Below are positions 33,885-44,375 of a DNA stretch of 64,000 nucleotides, one piece after another. The DNA comes from Pseudomonas viridiflava (lineage in GTDB: Bacteria > Pseudomonadota > Gammaproteobacteria > Pseudomonadales > Pseudomonadaceae), in assembly GCF_900589395.1 (NCBI RefSeq), contig NZ_UUIS01000001.1, positions 454,460 to 518,459 on the forward strand, in the 5' to 3' direction. The position numbers and the translations under genes were made by a program. The first letter of the stretch is position 1, and each line of letters begins with the position of its first letter. The notes under the pieces were generated by a model, which saw nothing but the letters and a program-made list of their open reading frames with translations, ran no database searches and was not told the DNA's origin.

Positions 33885-35990
33885 TCAGACGCCGGAAGCC
33901 TTGGCAGCCGCCACGTCCTTGATCGACAGCTTGATACGGCCGCGGTTGTCCACGTCCAGTACCAGCACTTCGACTTCCTGGCCTTCTTTCAGGATGTCGG
34001 TCACTTTCTCGACCCGAGCGTCGCTCAGCATCGAGATGTGAACCAGACCGTCCTTGCCCGGCAGGATGTTGACGAAGGCGCCGAAGTCGACGATGCGCTC
34101 GACCTTGCCGACGTAGATCTTGCCGATCTCGGCCTCTGCAGTGATGCCCAGGACGCGCTGGCGAGCGGCCTCGGCCGCTTCCTTGGTTTCACCGAAGATC
34201 TTGATGGTGCCGTCGTCTTCGATGTCGATCGACGCCTTGGTTTCTTCGCAGATGGCGCGGATGGTGGCGCCGCCCTTGCCGATGACGTCACGGATCTTGT
34301 CGGTGTCGATCTTCATCGCGATCATGGTCGGCGCGTTGGCCGACAGCTCGCTGCGGGCCTGACCGATGATCTGGTTCATCTGGCCGAGGATGTTCAGGCG
34401 AGCTTCCAGGGCCTGGCCCAGGGCGATCTCCATGATTTCTTCGGTGATGCCCTTGATCTTGATGTCCATCTGCAGCGCAGTGACACCCTTGGCCGTACCG
34501 GCGACCTTGAAGTCCATGTCGCCCAGGTGGTCTTCGTCACCCAGGATGTCGGTCAGGACGGCGAACTTGCCGCCTTCCTTGACCAGGCCCATGGCGATAC
34601 CGGCCACGGGTGCCTTGACCGGGACACCGGCGTCCATCAGGGCCAGCGAAGCACCGCAGACCGACGCCATCGAGCTCGAACCATTGGACTCGGTGATTTC
34701 CGACACCACGCGGATGGTGTACGGGAACTCGTCGGCGCTTGGCAGCATGGCCTGGACGCTGCGACGGGCCAGACGGCCGTGACCGATTTCACGGCGACCG
34801 GCGCCACCCATGCGGCCACACTCGCCGACCGAGAACGGCGGGAAGTTGTAGTGCAGCATGAAGGCGTCTTTCTTCTCGCCTTCAAGGGTGTCGAGCAGCT
34901 GTGCGTCGCGGGCCGTACCCAGGGTTGCAACAACCAGGGCCTGGGTTTCGCCACGGGTGAACAGGGCCGAGCCGTGGGTCTTGGGCAGTACACCGACTTC
35001 GATGTTCAGCGGGCGTACGGTGCGGGTGTCGCGGCCATCGATACGCGGCTTGCCGTTGACGATGTTCTCGCGCACGGTGCGGTATTCGATTTCGCCGAAG
35101 GCGGCCTTGATTTCGCTGGCAGACGGGCTGCCATCATCGACAGCCAGCTTGGCCACGATCTGCTCGCGCAGCTCGCCCAGGCGCGCATAGCGGTCGGCCT
35201 TGACGGTGATGGTGTAGGCGTCGGAGATGGCGGCGCCGAACTCGGCACGGATAGCGCCCAGCAGCTCGGTGGCTTCAGGCTTTGGCTGCCAGTTCCACAG
35301 GGGCTTGGCGGCTTCGGCGGCCAGTTCCTTGACGGCGTTGATCACCACCTGGAACTCGTCATGGGCGAACAGGACAGCGCCCAGCATCTGGTCTTCGGTC
35401 AGCTCTTTGGCTTCGGATTCGACCATCAGCACCGCTTCAGAGGTACCGGCCACGACCATGTCCAGGCTCGAAGCCTGCAGTTGCTCGTAGGTCGGGTTCA
35501 GCAGGTAGCCGGTGCTCTCGTGGAACGCGACGCGGGCGGCGCCGACAGGACCGTCGAAAGGAATGCCGGAGATGGCCAGGGCGGCCGAGGTGCCGATCAT
35601 CGCAGCGATGTCCGGATCGGTCTTCTTGCTGGTCGAAACGACGGTGCAGACAACCTGGACTTCGTTCATGAAGCCTTCAGGGAACAGCGGACGGATCGGA
35701 CGGTCGATCAGTCGCGAAGTCAGGGTTTCTTTCTCGGAAGGACGGCCTTCACGCTTGAAGAAGCCACCCGGGATCTTGCCGGCGGCGTAGGTTTTTTCCT
35801 GGTAGTGCACGGACAGCGGGAAGAAGCCCTTGCCCGGGTCTGCCTGCTTGGCACCCACGACAGTGACCAGCACGCTGACGTCGTCATCAACGGTGACCAG
35901 TACGGCGCCCGAAGCCTGGCGGGCAATACGGCCTGTCTCCAGGGTGACGGTCGACTGACCGAATTGAAACTTCTTGATTACCGGGTTCAC
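33885..35990 (-). CDS. pnp: Polyribonucleotide nucleotidyltransferase (PNPase)
   Basis: PNPase degrades RNA 3'-5' by phosphorolysis, as a trimer and as part of the degradosome. The 701-aa protein contains two RNase PH-like domains (about 1-210 and 310-545; [19 protein letters not shown] is interrupted here as [15 protein letters not shown] near 398), a KH domain ([15 protein letters not shown]) and an S1 domain ([16 protein letters not shown]). It starts with GTG 35990 after AGGA. The leader between rpsO and pnp has two stem-loops, where RNase III cutting and self-regulation by PNPase would be expected from E. coli. Confidence 0.97.
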   Translation of the reverse strand: MNPVIKKFQFGQSTVTLETGRIARQASGAVLVTVDDDVSVLVTVVGAKQADPGKGFFPLSVHYQEKTYAAGKIPGGFFKREGRPSEKETLTSRLIDRPIRPLFPEGFMNEVQVVCTVVSTSKKTDPDIAAMIGTSAALAISGIPFDGPVGAARVAFHESTGYLLNPTYEQLQASSLDMVVAGTSEAVLMVESEAKELTEDQMLGAVLFAHDEFQVVINAVKELAAEAAKPLWNWQPKPEATELLGAIRAEFGAAISDAYTITVKADRYARLGELREQIVAKLAVDDGSPSASEIKAAFGEIEYRTVRENIVNGKPRIDGRDTRTVRPLNIEVGVLPKTHGSALFTRGETQALVVATLGTARDAQLLDTLEGEKKDAFMLHYNFPPFSVGECGRMGGAGRREIGHGRLARRSVQAMLPSADEFPYTIRVVSEITESNGSSSMASVCGASLALMDAGVPVKAPVAGIAMGLVKEGGKFAVLTDILGDEDHLGDMDFKVAGTAKGVTALQMDIKIKGITEEIMEIALGQALEARLNILGQMNQIIGQARSELSANAPTMIAMKIDTDKIRDVIGKGGATIRAICEETKASIDIEDDGTIKIFGETKEAAEAARQRVLGITAEAEIGKIYVGKVERIVDFGAFVNILPGKDGLVHISMLSDARVEKVTDILKEGQEVEVLVLDVDNRGRIKLSIKDVAAAKASGV

Positions 35991-36070
35991 GGTTTCCTAC
36001 CTTCTTTGTGGACTTTTGGGGGAACTGGTTTCTTGCGAATTCTTGGGCCGGGCGGGGAGTCGGCCCCGAT

Positions 36071-36132
36071 CAGGCTCCAGATAAAACTTGAGGCTGGAAG
36101 CCTGCCTGGTTCACCGGTTAAACCGGTGAGCC
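36071..36132 (-). promoter_or_regulatory. Two stem-loops in the pnp leader
   Basis: Stem 1: CAGGCT-CCAG (36071-36080) with CTGG-A-AGCCTG (36094-36104). Stem 2: a 12-bp stem 36108-36119/36121-36132 around one A, with a single G-U pair. They lie about 80-140 nt before the pnp GTG. They may serve as an RNase III processing site or as an rpsO terminator without T-run. Confidence 0.6.
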
Positions 36133-36262
36133 TGACAGACAACCAACCTCAGATTCCTGACCGCCCATGCGTTTCGGATCTCATCTGCGATTGCCAGCCT
36201 CGGCAATCGACATCATCGAACAGAACCACACGGGCCGGAACAGGAGACGTGCCACATCGCAA

Positions 36263-36532
36263 TTAGCGACGCAGGCCCAGACGACCGATCAGGGCGCTGT
36301 AACGGCTGACGTCTTTACCCTTCAGGTAGTCCAGCAGCTTGCGACGCTGGTTTACCATGCGGATCAGACCACGACGGGAGTGGTGGTCCTTACCGTTGGC
36401 CTTGAAGTGACCCTGCAGCTTGTTGATGTTGGCGGTCAGCAGTGCAACTTGCACTTCTGGCGAACCTGTATCACCTGGAGCTTGCTGGTAGTCGGTTACG
36501 ATCTGAGCTTTATCTTCAACGCTGAGTGCCAT
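36263..36532 (-). CDS. rpsO: 30S ribosomal protein S15
   Basis: S15 binds 16S rRNA helices 20-22 early in 30S assembly. The 89-aa protein starts [16 protein letters not shown] and contains the family signature [20 protein letters not shown] at residues about 23-42 and [22 protein letters not shown]. Length is exactly the usual 89. It lies between truB (161-bp gap, likely holding its own promoter) and pnp, as in most gamma-proteobacteria. The ATG at 36532 has AAGGA upstream. Confidence 0.98.
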   Translation of the reverse strand: MALSVEDKAQIVTDYQQAPGDTGSPEVQVALLTANINKLQGHFKANGKDHHSRRGLIRMVNQRRKLLDYLKGKDVSRYSALIGRLGLRR

Positions 36533-36693
36533 GTGGGCAATCCTTCTAGTCAAGGAAGCGCCTGAGTAGCAGACGATTCCAACAGGCCGAGGGCGATGCC
36601 TCGTATTAAATAATGAGATGTGACCGTGCCTGTTGACAGCCACCCTCGTCCCTCGCTCAGGCCGGACAAGCCGGTCGTTGCGCGGGTTTTCGG

Positions 36694-37611
36694 TCACTCC
36701 GACCGAATCAGCCGACGCGGCGCAATGCGCCCATCGTCGCTTACCTCACCGATTCCGATGAAGCGTCCTTCATGATCCTGCACCCGGACCATACCGAATT
36801 TCGGCGCATCCGGGGCTCTGACGGGCTGCCCGTGCAACCAGTAGAACGAACTGTGTTCGGAAAACTGCAGCAGTGGCCAGTCCTGCAAGCCGCTGTCGGA
36901 GGGCATCAGGAAGCGATCGATCGCTTCATTGCCGCCTTCGGCATGGGCCTGCTCGAGTTCTTCGAGCGTCACCGTCTGGGCCAGCGTGAACGGGCCGGCC
37001 TGGGTACGGCGCAGTTGCGCCACGTAGGCGCCGCAGCCCAGTTGCTCACCAATATCCTCCACCAGGGTACGGATATAGGTGCCTTTGCTGCAGTCGACGG
37101 ACAGTGTCGCGGTCTCGCCTTCACACGCCAGCAATTCCAGGCGCGCAATAGTAACAGAACGCGCCTCGCGCTCCACTACTTCCCCTGCACGTGCCAGCTT
37201 GTACAACGGTTGGCCATCACGCTTGAGCGCCGAGTACATCGGCGGTATCTGGCTGATTTGCCCACGAAAGTGTGGCAACACAGCGTCGATATCGGCGCGA
37301 CCAACGGTCACGGGCCGGGTTTGCAATACGTCCCCTTCGGCGTCGCCGGTGGTCGTAGTCTTACCCAACTGCATGACAGTTTCGTAGGATTTGTCTGAAT
37401 CGAGCAGGTATTGCGAGAACTTGGTGGCTTCGCCGAAACACAGCGGCAGTACACCGGTGGCCAGCGGGTCGAGGCTGCCGGTGTGTCCAGCCTTCTCGGC
37501 ATTGAGCAACCAGCGCACCTTTTGCAGGGCCGCGTTGGAGGTGAACCCCAAGGGTTTGTCGAGCAGGATGATCCCGCTGACGTTACGACGGATACGTTTG
37601 ACCTGGGCCAC
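36694..37611 (-). CDS. truB: tRNA pseudouridine(55) synthase
   Basis: TruB makes pseudouridine 55 in the T-loop of tRNAs and also helps tRNA folding. The 305-aa protein starts with GTG 37611 ([19 protein letters not shown]), has the catalytic Asp in [16 protein letters not shown] near residue 48, the RNA-binding YKL motif and [12 protein letters not shown] near 180, and a small C-terminal PUA-like domain. It starts 3 nt after the rbfA stop, so translation is coupled. Confidence 0.97.
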   Translation of the reverse strand: MAQVKRIRRNVSGIILLDKPLGFTSNAALQKVRWLLNAEKAGHTGSLDPLATGVLPLCFGEATKFSQYLLDSDKSYETVMQLGKTTTTGDAEGDVLQTRPVTVGRADIDAVLPHFRGQISQIPPMYSALKRDGQPLYKLARAGEVVEREARSVTIARLELLACEGETATLSVDCSKGTYIRTLVEDIGEQLGCGAYVAQLRRTQAGPFTLAQTVTLEELEQAHAEGGNEAIDRFLMPSDSGLQDWPLLQFSEHSSFYWLHGQPVRAPDAPKFGMVRVQDHEGRFIGIGEVSDDGRIAPRRLIRSE

Positions 37612-37614
37612 CCG

Positions 37615-38016
37615 CTACTCCTTGGAATCGTCTGAAGCGGCATCGCTCTGATGGTGGCTGTCTTCGGCCACGGCACGCTCGATCAACGCCGAAAGGTGGG
37701 CACCACGCACCACGCTTTCATCGTAGTGGAAATGCAGTTGCGGCACGCTGCGCAGTTTCATTTCGCGGCCCAGCTGCATGCGCAGGAAACCGGCGGCGGT
37801 GTTGAGCACCTTGAGGCTTTGCGCGATGGATTCGGCATCGTCCTGGCCCATCACGGTCACGTAGATCTTGGCGTGGCCGACATCGCGGCTGACATCCACG
37901 GCCGTGACGGTGACCAGACCGACACGCGGGTCCTTGACTTCACGACGGATCAGTTGCGCCAGCTCACGCTGGATCTGATCGCCGATGCGTTGGGTACGGC
38001 TATATTCTTTGGCCAT
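37615..38016 (-). CDS. rbfA: Ribosome-binding factor A
   Basis: RbfA binds the 30S subunit in maturation of the 16S 5' end and supports growth in the cold. The 133-aa KH-like protein starts [20 protein letters not shown], has [19 protein letters not shown] and the final [15 protein letters not shown]. Length is normal, with an acidic/His-rich tail. It lies between infB and truB in the conserved rimP-nusA-infB-rbfA-truB-rpsO-pnp order. A 136-bp gap before it carries two hairpins. Confidence 0.97.
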   Translation of the reverse strand: MAKEYSRTQRIGDQIQRELAQLIRREVKDPRVGLVTVTAVDVSRDVGHAKIYVTVMGQDDAESIAQSLKVLNTAAGFLRMQLGREMKLRSVPQLHFHYDESVVRGAHLSALIERAVAEDSHHQSDAASDDSKE

Positions 38017-38069
38017 GCTTGATACCTGTTACTGACCCGGGCGCAAACCCTGACGGTCTGAAAGCGGCA

Positions 38070-38103
38070 AACGCCCGGCCTGACGCGTGTCAGACCGGGC
38101 GTT
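38070..38103 (-). terminator. GC-rich hairpin in the infB-rbfA gap
   Basis: The stem AACGCCCGG (70-78) / CCGGGCGTT (95-103) continues as CTGAC/GTCAG around a GCGT loop. On the minus strand it is followed by TTTGCC, so it could partly terminate transcription or be an RNA processing site between infB and rbfA. Confidence 0.5.
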
Positions 38104-38116
38104 GCGTTCAGCTCGC

Positions 38117-38139
38117 GACACGGTGCCAGGCACCGTGTC
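38117..38139. repeat. 23-bp perfect palindrome after the infB stop
   Basis: GACACGGTGCC (117-127), one A, then the exact inverse (129-139). It sits 14 bp past the infB stop codon. The one-base loop fits DNA-binding or REP-like origin better than an RNA hairpin. It is next to the hairpin at 38070-38103. Confidence 0.6.
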
Positions 38140-38152
38140 CGAAGCCTGCGGT

Positions 38153-40708
38153 TTAGAGGCTGCGAGCCACCTGGACCTTCTCGAAGACTTCGATCTTGTC
38201 ACCGACCTTGACGTCGTTGTAGCTCTTGACGCCGATACCGCACTCCATGCCGTTACGCACTTCAGCAGCGTCGTCCTTGAAGCGGCGCAGCGATTCCAGC
38301 TCGCCTTCGAAGATCACGATGTCTTCACGCAGTACACGGATCGGACGGTTACGGTAGACCGTACCTTCCACCACCATGCAGCCTGCGATCGCACCGAACT
38401 TCGGCGAACGGAACACGTCACGCACTTCGGCGATGCCCAGGATGTTCTCGCGAACATCGCTGCCCAGCATGCCGGTCAGGGCTTTCTTGACGTCTTCGAT
38501 GATGTCGTAGATCACGTTGTAGTAACGCATATCCAGACCTTCCTGCTCGACGATCTTGCGCGCACCGGCATCGGCACGCACGTTGAAGCCAAACAGGACA
38601 GCGTTGGAAGCCAGCGCCAGGTTGGCGTCGCTTTCGGTGATACCACCGACACCGCCACCAATGACACGGACCTGCACTTCATCGTTACCCAGACCACCCA
38701 AGGCACCTTGCAGGGCCTCGAGGGAACCACGGACGTCGGACTTGAGGACGATGTTAAGCGTCTTCTTCTCTTCCTGACCCATGTTCTCGAAGATGTTTTC
38801 CAGCTTGCCGGCATGAGCGCGAGCCAGTTTGACTTCGCGGAACTTGCCTTGGCGGAACAGCGCGACTTCACGGGCCTTCTTCTCGTCAGCCAGTACGGTC
38901 ATCTCGTCACCGGCTTCCGGCGTGCCGTCCAGGCCGAGAATCTCGACCGGGATCGACGGGCCGGCTTCCTTCACAGGCTTGCCGTTTTCGTCGAGCATGG
39001 CGCGGATGCGGCCATAGTTCGAACCGATCAGGGCCATGTCACCCTGACGCAGCGTACCGTCCTGAACCAGAACAGTGGCCACGGGGCCGCGGCCCTTGTC
39101 GAGGCGCGACTCGACGACAACACCACGGCCTGGCGCCGATGGCGTGGCCCTCAGCTCCAGAACCTCAGCCTGCAGCAGGACGGCTTCGAGCAGTTCGTCA
39201 ACACCGGTACCCATCTTGGCGGAAACCGGTACGAACGGCGTATCACCGCCCCACTCTTCGGACGTCACGCCGTAGACCGACAGTTCGCTGCGAATGCGAT
39301 CCAGGTCTGCACCCGGCTTGTCGATCTTGTTCACTGCAACCACCAGCGGTACGCCGGCCGCAATGGCATGCTGAACGGCTTCGATGGTTTGCGGCATCAC
39401 GCCGTCGTCGGCCGCGACCACCAGGATCACGATGTCGGTCGCCTTGGCACCCCGTGCACGCATGGCGGTAAACGCCGCGTGACCCGGGGTGTCGAGGAAG
39501 GTGACCATGCCGCGCTCGGTTTCTACGTGGTAGGCACCGATGTGCTGCGTGATACCACCGGCTTCGCCAGCTGCGACCTTGGCACGACGGATGTAGTCGA
39601 GCAGGGACGTCTTGCCATGGTCAACGTGCCCCATGACGGTGACGACCGGCGCACGCGAGAAGGTTTCACCTTCGAACTTCAGCGACTCGGCCAGCGATTC
39701 TTCCAGGGCGTTGTCGCTGACCAGCGTGACCTTGTGGCCCAGCTCTTCGGCGATCAGATGGGCAGTTTCCTGATCCAGCACCTGGTTGATGGTCACCGGG
39801 GTGCCCATCTTGAACATGAACTTGATGACTTCGGCAGCCTTGACGGACATCTTCGCGGCCAGTTCGCCCACGGTGATGGTTTCGCCAATGGCGACGTCGC
39901 GGATGACCGGACCGGTCGGCGCCTGGAAGCCATGCGCATTGCGCTTCTTCAGCTTCGACTTGCCACGGCCGCCACGGCGGAAGCCGTCGCTTTCTTCGTC
40001 GGTGGTACGCGGAGCCACACGAACCGCTGGAGCCTTTTCCTTGCTCGACGGACGATGCGGGGTGCTCTTGCGGTCACCATCGCCACGCGGGGTGCGATCG
40101 TCGCCGCCACGCGAAGGCGCCTTGTCCGGACGGCGATCGTCGCGCTTGCGCACTTCGATCGTCGTCGGGGCCGGAGCACCGTTGGCATTGGCTGCGCCTT
40201 GCGCTTCACGAGCAGGCTCAGGCGTTGCAGCACGAGGTGCTGGCGCTTCGGCAGGCGCGCTTGCCGGGGCTTGAGCCGTCGGGGCTGCTGCCGGCTGGCG
40301 ACGAGCGGGGTCGTCACCACGACGCTTGGCTTCTTCAGCCTCGGCCTTTTGACGGGCTGCGTTTTCTACCGCGCGACGCTCTTCCAGCTCGCGCTTGCGC
40401 TCGGCTTCGATTTCTTCGGCGCTACGCTGCACGAAGACTTTCTTCTTGCGCACTTCAACACTGATGCTTTTGCTACCGGCAACACGCAGGGTGCTGGTGG
40501 TCTTGCGCTGCAGGGTAATCTTGCGCGGTTCTTCCACTTTGGCCTTGTGGCTGCTTTTCAGGTGAGTCAGCAACGATTGCTTCTCACTGTCAGACACTTG
40601 TTGCTCGGCGGCGGTGTGCGGCAGACCTGCCTCACGCATCTGCTGCAGCAGGCGCTCTACCGGTGTTTTGACCTCATCGGCCAGTTGTTTCACCGTGACT
40701 TGCGTCAT
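38153..40708 (-). CDS. infB: Translation initiation factor IF-2
   Basis: IF-2 is the GTPase that brings formyl-Met-tRNA to the 30S subunit and joins the 50S. The 851-aa protein has an IF2_N domain (1-50), a charged, Ala/Pro/Arg-rich linker (about 100-270), the G domain with [16 protein letters not shown] near 358, [11 protein letters not shown] near 405, and NKIDKP near 460, then two beta-barrels and the C-terminal fMet-tRNA-binding domain. Length is typical for Pseudomonas. It starts 26 nt after the nusA stop. Confidence 0.98.
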   Translation of the reverse strand: MTQVTVKQLADEVKTPVERLLQQMREAGLPHTAAEQQVSDSEKQSLLTHLKSSHKAKVEEPRKITLQRKTTSTLRVAGSKSISVEVRKKKVFVQRSAEEIEAERKRELEERRAVENAARQKAEAEEAKRRGDDPARRQPAAAPTAQAPASAPAEAPAPRAATPEPAREAQGAANANGAPAPTTIEVRKRDDRRPDKAPSRGGDDRTPRGDGDRKSTPHRPSSKEKAPAVRVAPRTTDEESDGFRRGGRGKSKLKKRNAHGFQAPTGPVIRDVAIGETITVGELAAKMSVKAAEVIKFMFKMGTPVTINQVLDQETAHLIAEELGHKVTLVSDNALEESLAESLKFEGETFSRAPVVTVMGHVDHGKTSLLDYIRRAKVAAGEAGGITQHIGAYHVETERGMVTFLDTPGHAAFTAMRARGAKATDIVILVVAADDGVMPQTIEAVQHAIAAGVPLVVAVNKIDKPGADLDRIRSELSVYGVTSEEWGGDTPFVPVSAKMGTGVDELLEAVLLQAEVLELRATPSAPGRGVVVESRLDKGRGPVATVLVQDGTLRQGDMALIGSNYGRIRAMLDENGKPVKEAGPSIPVEILGLDGTPEAGDEMTVLADEKKAREVALFRQGKFREVKLARAHAGKLENIFENMGQEEKKTLNIVLKSDVRGSLEALQGALGGLGNDEVQVRVIGGGVGGITESDANLALASNAVLFGFNVRADAGARKIVEQEGLDMRYYNVIYDIIEDVKKALTGMLGSDVRENILGIAEVRDVFRSPKFGAIAGCMVVEGTVYRNRPIRVLREDIVIFEGELESLRRFKDDAAEVRNGMECGIGVKSYNDVKVGDKIEVFEKVQVARSL

Positions 40709-40734
40709 GCACTTCTCTCCTCAGGCCGCGCCTG

Positions 40735-42216
40735 TTACTCGAACCAATGGGCTCGGGCGGCCATGATCAACTTGCCGGCACGATCATCGTCAATGCCGTC
40801 GATGTCGAGCAGGTCATCTATAGACTGCTCGGCCAGGTCTTCGCGGGTAATTACGCCGCGCACCGCCAGTTCCATCGCCAAATCCTTGTCCATACCCTCA
40901 AGCGAGAGCAGGTCTTCGGCCGGATGGGCGTCTGCCAGCTTTTCCTCAGTAGCGATGGCTTTGGTCAACAAGCGATCCTTGGCACGAGCACGAAGCTCAT
41001 TGACAATATCTTCGTCAAAGCCGTCGATGTTGAGCATTTCTTCCAGCGGTACGTAGGCAATTTCTTCCAGGCTGGTGAAGCCTTCATCAACCAGTACCTG
41101 CGCCAGTTCTTCATCGACCTCCAGCTCGTCGATGAAGTTGCGCAGAATGTCACCGGTCTCTGCCTGCTGCTTGGCCTGGATATCGGACTCGGTCATCACG
41201 TTGAGCGTCCAACCGGTCAACTGACTGGCCAGGCGTACGTTCTGTCCGCCACGCCCAATCGCTTGTGCCAGGTTGTCCGCGCCAACAGCGATATCCATTG
41301 CATGGGCATCTTCATCGACGATGATTGCCGCTACTTCAGCAGGGGACATTGCATTGATCACGAACTGTGCCGGGTTATCGTCCCACAGCACAATATCCAC
41401 ACGCTCGCCACCCAGCTCGCCGGAAACAGCCTGGACACGCGAACCGCGCATGCCGATGCAGGCGCCTTGCGGGTCGATGCGTTTGTCCTTGGAGCGAACA
41501 GCGATTTTTGCACGCGAGCCTGGGTCACGCGAGGCGGCCATCACCTCGATCAGACCTTCTGCGATTTCCGGAACTTCGATACGGAAAAGCTCAATCAGCA
41601 TTTCTGGCGCAGTGCGCGACAGAATCAGCTGCGGGCCGCGATTTTCAGTGCGAATTTCTTTCAGCAATGCCCGAACGCGCACACCGACCCGGAATGTCTC
41701 ACGGGAAATGATGTCTTCGCGTGCCAGCAAGGCTTCAGCATTGTTGCCAAGGTCAACGATGACATTGTCACGTGTAACCTTCTTTACGGTCCCGGAGATG
41801 ATTTCGCCCAACCGTTCACGGTAGGCGTCGACCACCTGGGCACGCTCGGCCTCGCGCACTTTCTGCACGATGACCTGTTTGGCCGTTTGCGCTGCAATAC
41901 GGCCGAACTCGATGGACTCGATCTTTTCTTCGATGACTTCACCAGCCACCGCGCCCGGCTTGTGAGCCTGGGCCTGGTCTACCGCATATTGGTGTGCCGG
42001 ATCATCCAGGTCTTCGTCTTCGACCACGGTCCAGCGGCGGAAAGTTTCGTAATTACCTGTGTGGCGGTTGATTTCAACACGCACATCCACTTCATCTTCG
42101 TAGCGCTTCTTGGTCGCTGTAGCGAGTGCCAGCTCCAGCGCTTCAAAAATGACACTGGCCGGTACACCCTTTTCATTGGATACCGACTCAACTACCAGCA
42201 GTACTTCTTTGCTCAT
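40735..42216 (-). CDS. nusA: Transcription termination/antitermination factor NusA
   Basis: NusA binds RNA polymerase and sets pausing, intrinsic termination and lambda-N/rRNA antitermination. The 493-aa protein has an N-terminal RNAP-binding domain, S1 ([20 protein letters not shown]), two KH domains ([18 protein letters not shown] and [15 protein letters not shown]) and two C-terminal acidic AR repeats ([34 protein letters not shown]). ATG 42216 (MSKEVLLVV) is used; the frame opens seven codons earlier. It follows rimP by 59 nt. Confidence 0.98.
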   Translation of the reverse strand: MSKEVLLVVESVSNEKGVPASVIFEALELALATATKKRYEDEVDVRVEINRHTGNYETFRRWTVVEDEDLDDPAHQYAVDQAQAHKPGAVAGEVIEEKIESIEFGRIAAQTAKQVIVQKVREAERAQVVDAYRERLGEIISGTVKKVTRDNVIVDLGNNAEALLAREDIISRETFRVGVRVRALLKEIRTENRGPQLILSRTAPEMLIELFRIEVPEIAEGLIEVMAASRDPGSRAKIAVRSKDKRIDPQGACIGMRGSRVQAVSGELGGERVDIVLWDDNPAQFVINAMSPAEVAAIIVDEDAHAMDIAVGADNLAQAIGRGGQNVRLASQLTGWTLNVMTESDIQAKQQAETGDILRNFIDELEVDEELAQVLVDEGFTSLEEIAYVPLEEMLNIDGFDEDIVNELRARAKDRLLTKAIATEEKLADAHPAEDLLSLEGMDKDLAMELAVRGVITREDLAEQSIDDLLDIDGIDDDRAGKLIMAARAHWFE

Positions 42217-42275
42217 CGTACGCCTCGCCTTTCGCAAGCCATTGGATCCGCGGGATCCGCAGCATCTGGCACGTT

Positions 42276-42734
42276 TCAGTCAAACGCGGGAATAATGTTG
42301 GCCTTGTCGATCAGGTCAATCGGCAGCAGGTATTCATTGCTGTCGACCTGAACCACGACATCCTGTTCCTCCACCCCGCGGAGAACGCCTTGAAAGTTGC
42401 GCCGCCCGTCGAAGGGGGAACGCAATTTTATTTTCACTTGTTGTCCTGCGTGCATCGCAAACTGCTCAATGCTGAACAGTGGACGATCCATGCCAGGCGA
42501 CGACACTTCCAGGGTGTACTCAGAGCTGATTGGATCTTCTACATCCAACACGCCACTGATCTGACGACTGACGATTTCGCAGTCTTCCACCAGAACGCCG
42601 TTTTCTTTGTCGATATAGATGCGCAGCAGCGAATGCCGGCCTTGGGAAATGAATTCGATTCCCCAGCATTGATAGCCAAGCGCTTCAACCACTGGGGCCA
42701 GTATGGCCTGCAACTGTTCCAGCTTGCTCGACAT
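42276..42734 (-). CDS. rimP: Ribosome maturation factor RimP
   Basis: RimP assists 30S assembly. The 152-aa protein starts [20 protein letters not shown], has [18 protein letters not shown] in the N-terminal domain and the hallmark [15 protein letters not shown] near residues 77-91. ATG 42734 has GAGGGGG 7 nt upstream; the ATG at 42752 has no good ribosome site. It begins only about 30 nt after a strong T-run terminator (42763-42786), so its expression depends on readthrough or on a very short leader. Confidence 0.96.
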   Translation of the reverse strand: MSSKLEQLQAILAPVVEALGYQCWGIEFISQGRHSLLRIYIDKENGVLVEDCEIVSRQISGVLDVEDPISSEYTLEVSSPGMDRPLFSIEQFAMHAGQQVKIKLRSPFDGRRNFQGVLRGVEEQDVVVQVDSNEYLLPIDLIDKANIIPAFD

Positions 42735-42762
42735 CTGAACCCCCTCGTGCATGCTTTAGAAA

Positions 42763-42786
42763 TAAAAAAATGGGCAAAAAGCCCAT
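42763..42786 (-). terminator. Intrinsic terminator immediately before rimP
   Basis: On the minus strand ATGGGC-TTTTT-GCCCAT is followed by a run of Ts (plus strand A-run 42764-42770). It is the second of two terminators between tRNA-fMet and rimP. Confidence 0.8.
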
Positions 42787-42833
42787 CACTGAAGACACCG
42801 CTGAACACCGGTGTCATGTTCTGTACAGCTAGC

Positions 42834-42857
42834 AAAAAGCCCCTTAAAAGGGGCTCT
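42834..42857 (-). terminator. Intrinsic terminator after tRNA-fMet
   Basis: AGCCCC (38-43) pairs with GGGGCT (50-55), and the minus strand continues with five Ts. It begins 9 nt after the tRNA-fMet 3' end. Confidence 0.85.
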
Positions 42858-42865
42858 GCTAAAAC

Positions 42866-42942
<77 letters not shown>

Positions 42943-42958
42943 ACAAAGCTGGGCCCGG

Positions 42959-42987
42959 ATTATACGACCGATACCTTGACAGGTCAA
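42959..42987 (-). promoter_or_regulatory. Sigma-70 promoter of tRNA-fMet
   Basis: Minus strand: TTGACC (42982-42987), 17-nt spacer, TATAAT (42959-42964). The region just after the -10 box is GC-rich (CCGGGCCC), the discriminator type known from stringently controlled stable-RNA promoters. It is 16 nt from the tRNA 5' end. Confidence 0.88.
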
Positions 42988-43003
42988 TCGAACATCCCGA
43001 GCG

Positions 43004-43034
43004 CAAGAAAGCCCGCTGATGCGGGCTCTCTTGC
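43004..43034 (-). terminator. Hairpin after tRNA-Leu
   Basis: AGCCCGC (43010-43016) pairs with GCGGGCT (43021-43027) around TGAT; the stem extends weakly to GCAAG/CTTGC. On the minus strand TTTCTTGC follows, a modest T-tract. Confidence 0.65.
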
Positions 43035-43038
43035 TAAA

Positions 43039-43124
43039 TGGTACCGAGAAGGGGACTCGAACCCCTACACCCTACGGGCACAACCACCTCAAGGTTGCGT
43101 GTCTACCAATTCCACCACCTCGGC
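43039..43124 (-). tRNA. tRNA-Leu (GAG)
   Basis: This 86-nt class II tRNA starts GCCGAGGTGGTGGAATTGG and ends with encoded CCA. The anticodon loop CTTGAGG gives GAG (reads CTC/CTT Leu codons). The long variable arm TGCCCGTAGGGTGT region (about 14 nt) is present. It lies only 45 nt after the secG stop without a visible promoter, so it is probably transcribed with tpiA-secG. Confidence 0.96.
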
Positions 43125-43169
43125 ATTACAACTTTTTGGCGACCTCTACGAACATCGCCTGAACGCTTT

Positions 43170-43550
43170 TTACTTCTGCTCTGGAGCGGCTGGAACGTCA
43201 GCAGGCGTGGCCGCTGGCTTCTGACCTTCAAGCATTGGCACATCATCGGATGCTGGCTTCTGCTTGATTTCCATCACAGCTGGATCTGGCAAACCAACCT
43301 GATCAAACTGTTGAGCTTTTTCTTTAGCAAAGTAGCCTAAGCCCAAGCTAGTTATGAAAAAACAGGCTGCAAGTATAGCAGTAAACTTACTCAGAAAGGT
43401 AGCACTTCCTTGGCCTCCGAAGACAGTATTTGATGCACCCGCACCAAACGAAGCTCCAGCCTCTGCACCTTTACCCTGCTGCATCAGAACCAGGGCAACA
43501 ACACCCAGCGCACCCAGCAGATGAAAAACGACTACGACTGTTTCCAGCAT
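43170..43550 (-). CDS. secG: Preprotein translocase subunit SecG
   Basis: SecG is the small auxiliary subunit of the SecYEG channel. The 126-aa protein has membrane helix 1 ([19 protein letters not shown]), the conserved [20 protein letters not shown] loop as residues about 24-43, helix 2 ([20 protein letters not shown]), and a longer Pro/Ala-rich tail than E. coli SecG. ATG 43550 is chosen because it begins at METVV-like MLETVVVV; the frame extends 16 codons into tpiA. It starts 4 nt after the tpiA stop. Confidence 0.95.
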   Translation of the reverse strand: MLETVVVVFHLLGALGVVALVLMQQGKGAEAGASFGAGASNTVFGGQGSATFLSKFTAILAACFFITSLGLGYFAKEKAQQFDQVGLPDPAVMEIKQKPASDDVPMLEGQKPAATPADVPAAPEQK

Positions 43551-43554
43551 TTTT

Positions 43555-44310
43555 TCAGTTTCCCGCGGCGCGACAGATCGCACCGAATTCATCTGCATTC
43601 AGGGAAGCACCACCAACGAGCCCCCCATCGATATCCGGCATGCTGAACAACTCGGCCGCATTGGCCGCCTTGACGCTGCCGCCATATAGAAGCCGCACAC
43701 CTTGTGCGACTTCGGAATTCTCTTTTGCCAACTGCGCACGAATCGCTGCGTGCACTTCCTGCGCCTGCTCAGGCGTTGCAGTCAATCCGGTACCAATGGC
43801 CCATACAGGCTCGTAGGCAATGACCGAATTGACCAGCGCTTGGATACCAAACGCCTTGATGACACTGTCAAGCTGCTGCCCGACCACTTCAAGGGTCTGC
43901 TTCGCCTCGCGCTGCGCCAGGGTTTCCCCGATGCACAGTACAGGGGTCAAGCCTGCAGACTGAGCAGCAGCAAACTTGCGGTTCAGGACTTCATCCGACT
44001 CACCCAACAACAGGCGACGCTCGGAATGCCCTACCAGCACCAGTTTGCAACCTGCATCGACCAGTTGGGTCGAGGCGATCTCGCCGGTCAGCGCACCCTG
44101 CTCTGCCTGCACGGCAGCATCCTGGGCGCCCACCACAATCGACGTATCACCAAGACCGTCGACCACCTGACCCACATGCAGGCTCGAGGGGAACACGGCG
44201 ATGTCGACACTGCCAGGCAGGTTCTGTTTCGCCAGCCCGTCGATCAGCTCAGCGACGCTGGCGCGGGTACCGTGCATTTTCCAGTTACCAGCTACCATCG
44301 TGCGACGCAT
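43555..44310 (-). CDS. tpiA: Triosephosphate isomerase
   Basis: TpiA interconverts dihydroxyacetone phosphate and glyceraldehyde 3-phosphate. The 251-aa TIM barrel has [12 protein letters not shown] (substrate Lys), [13 protein letters not shown] with the electrophilic His near 95, and the catalytic Glu in [13 protein letters not shown] near 167, then [11 protein letters not shown] for phosphate. ATG 44310 with GAGG upstream. It lies between glmM and secG in one transcript. Confidence 0.97.
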   Translation of the reverse strand: MRRTMVAGNWKMHGTRASVAELIDGLAKQNLPGSVDIAVFPSSLHVGQVVDGLGDTSIVVGAQDAAVQAEQGALTGEIASTQLVDAGCKLVLVGHSERRLLLGESDEVLNRKFAAAQSAGLTPVLCIGETLAQREAKQTLEVVGQQLDSVIKAFGIQALVNSVIAYEPVWAIGTGLTATPEQAQEVHAAIRAQLAKENSEVAQGVRLLYGGSVKAANAAELFSMPDIDGGLVGGASLNADEFGAICRAAGN

Positions 44311-44375
44311 GCTGTACCTCGTCGGTCAAAGTGGGCGCAGATGTTACCCAACACTTCAAAGGCTGGCAAGCCGTA

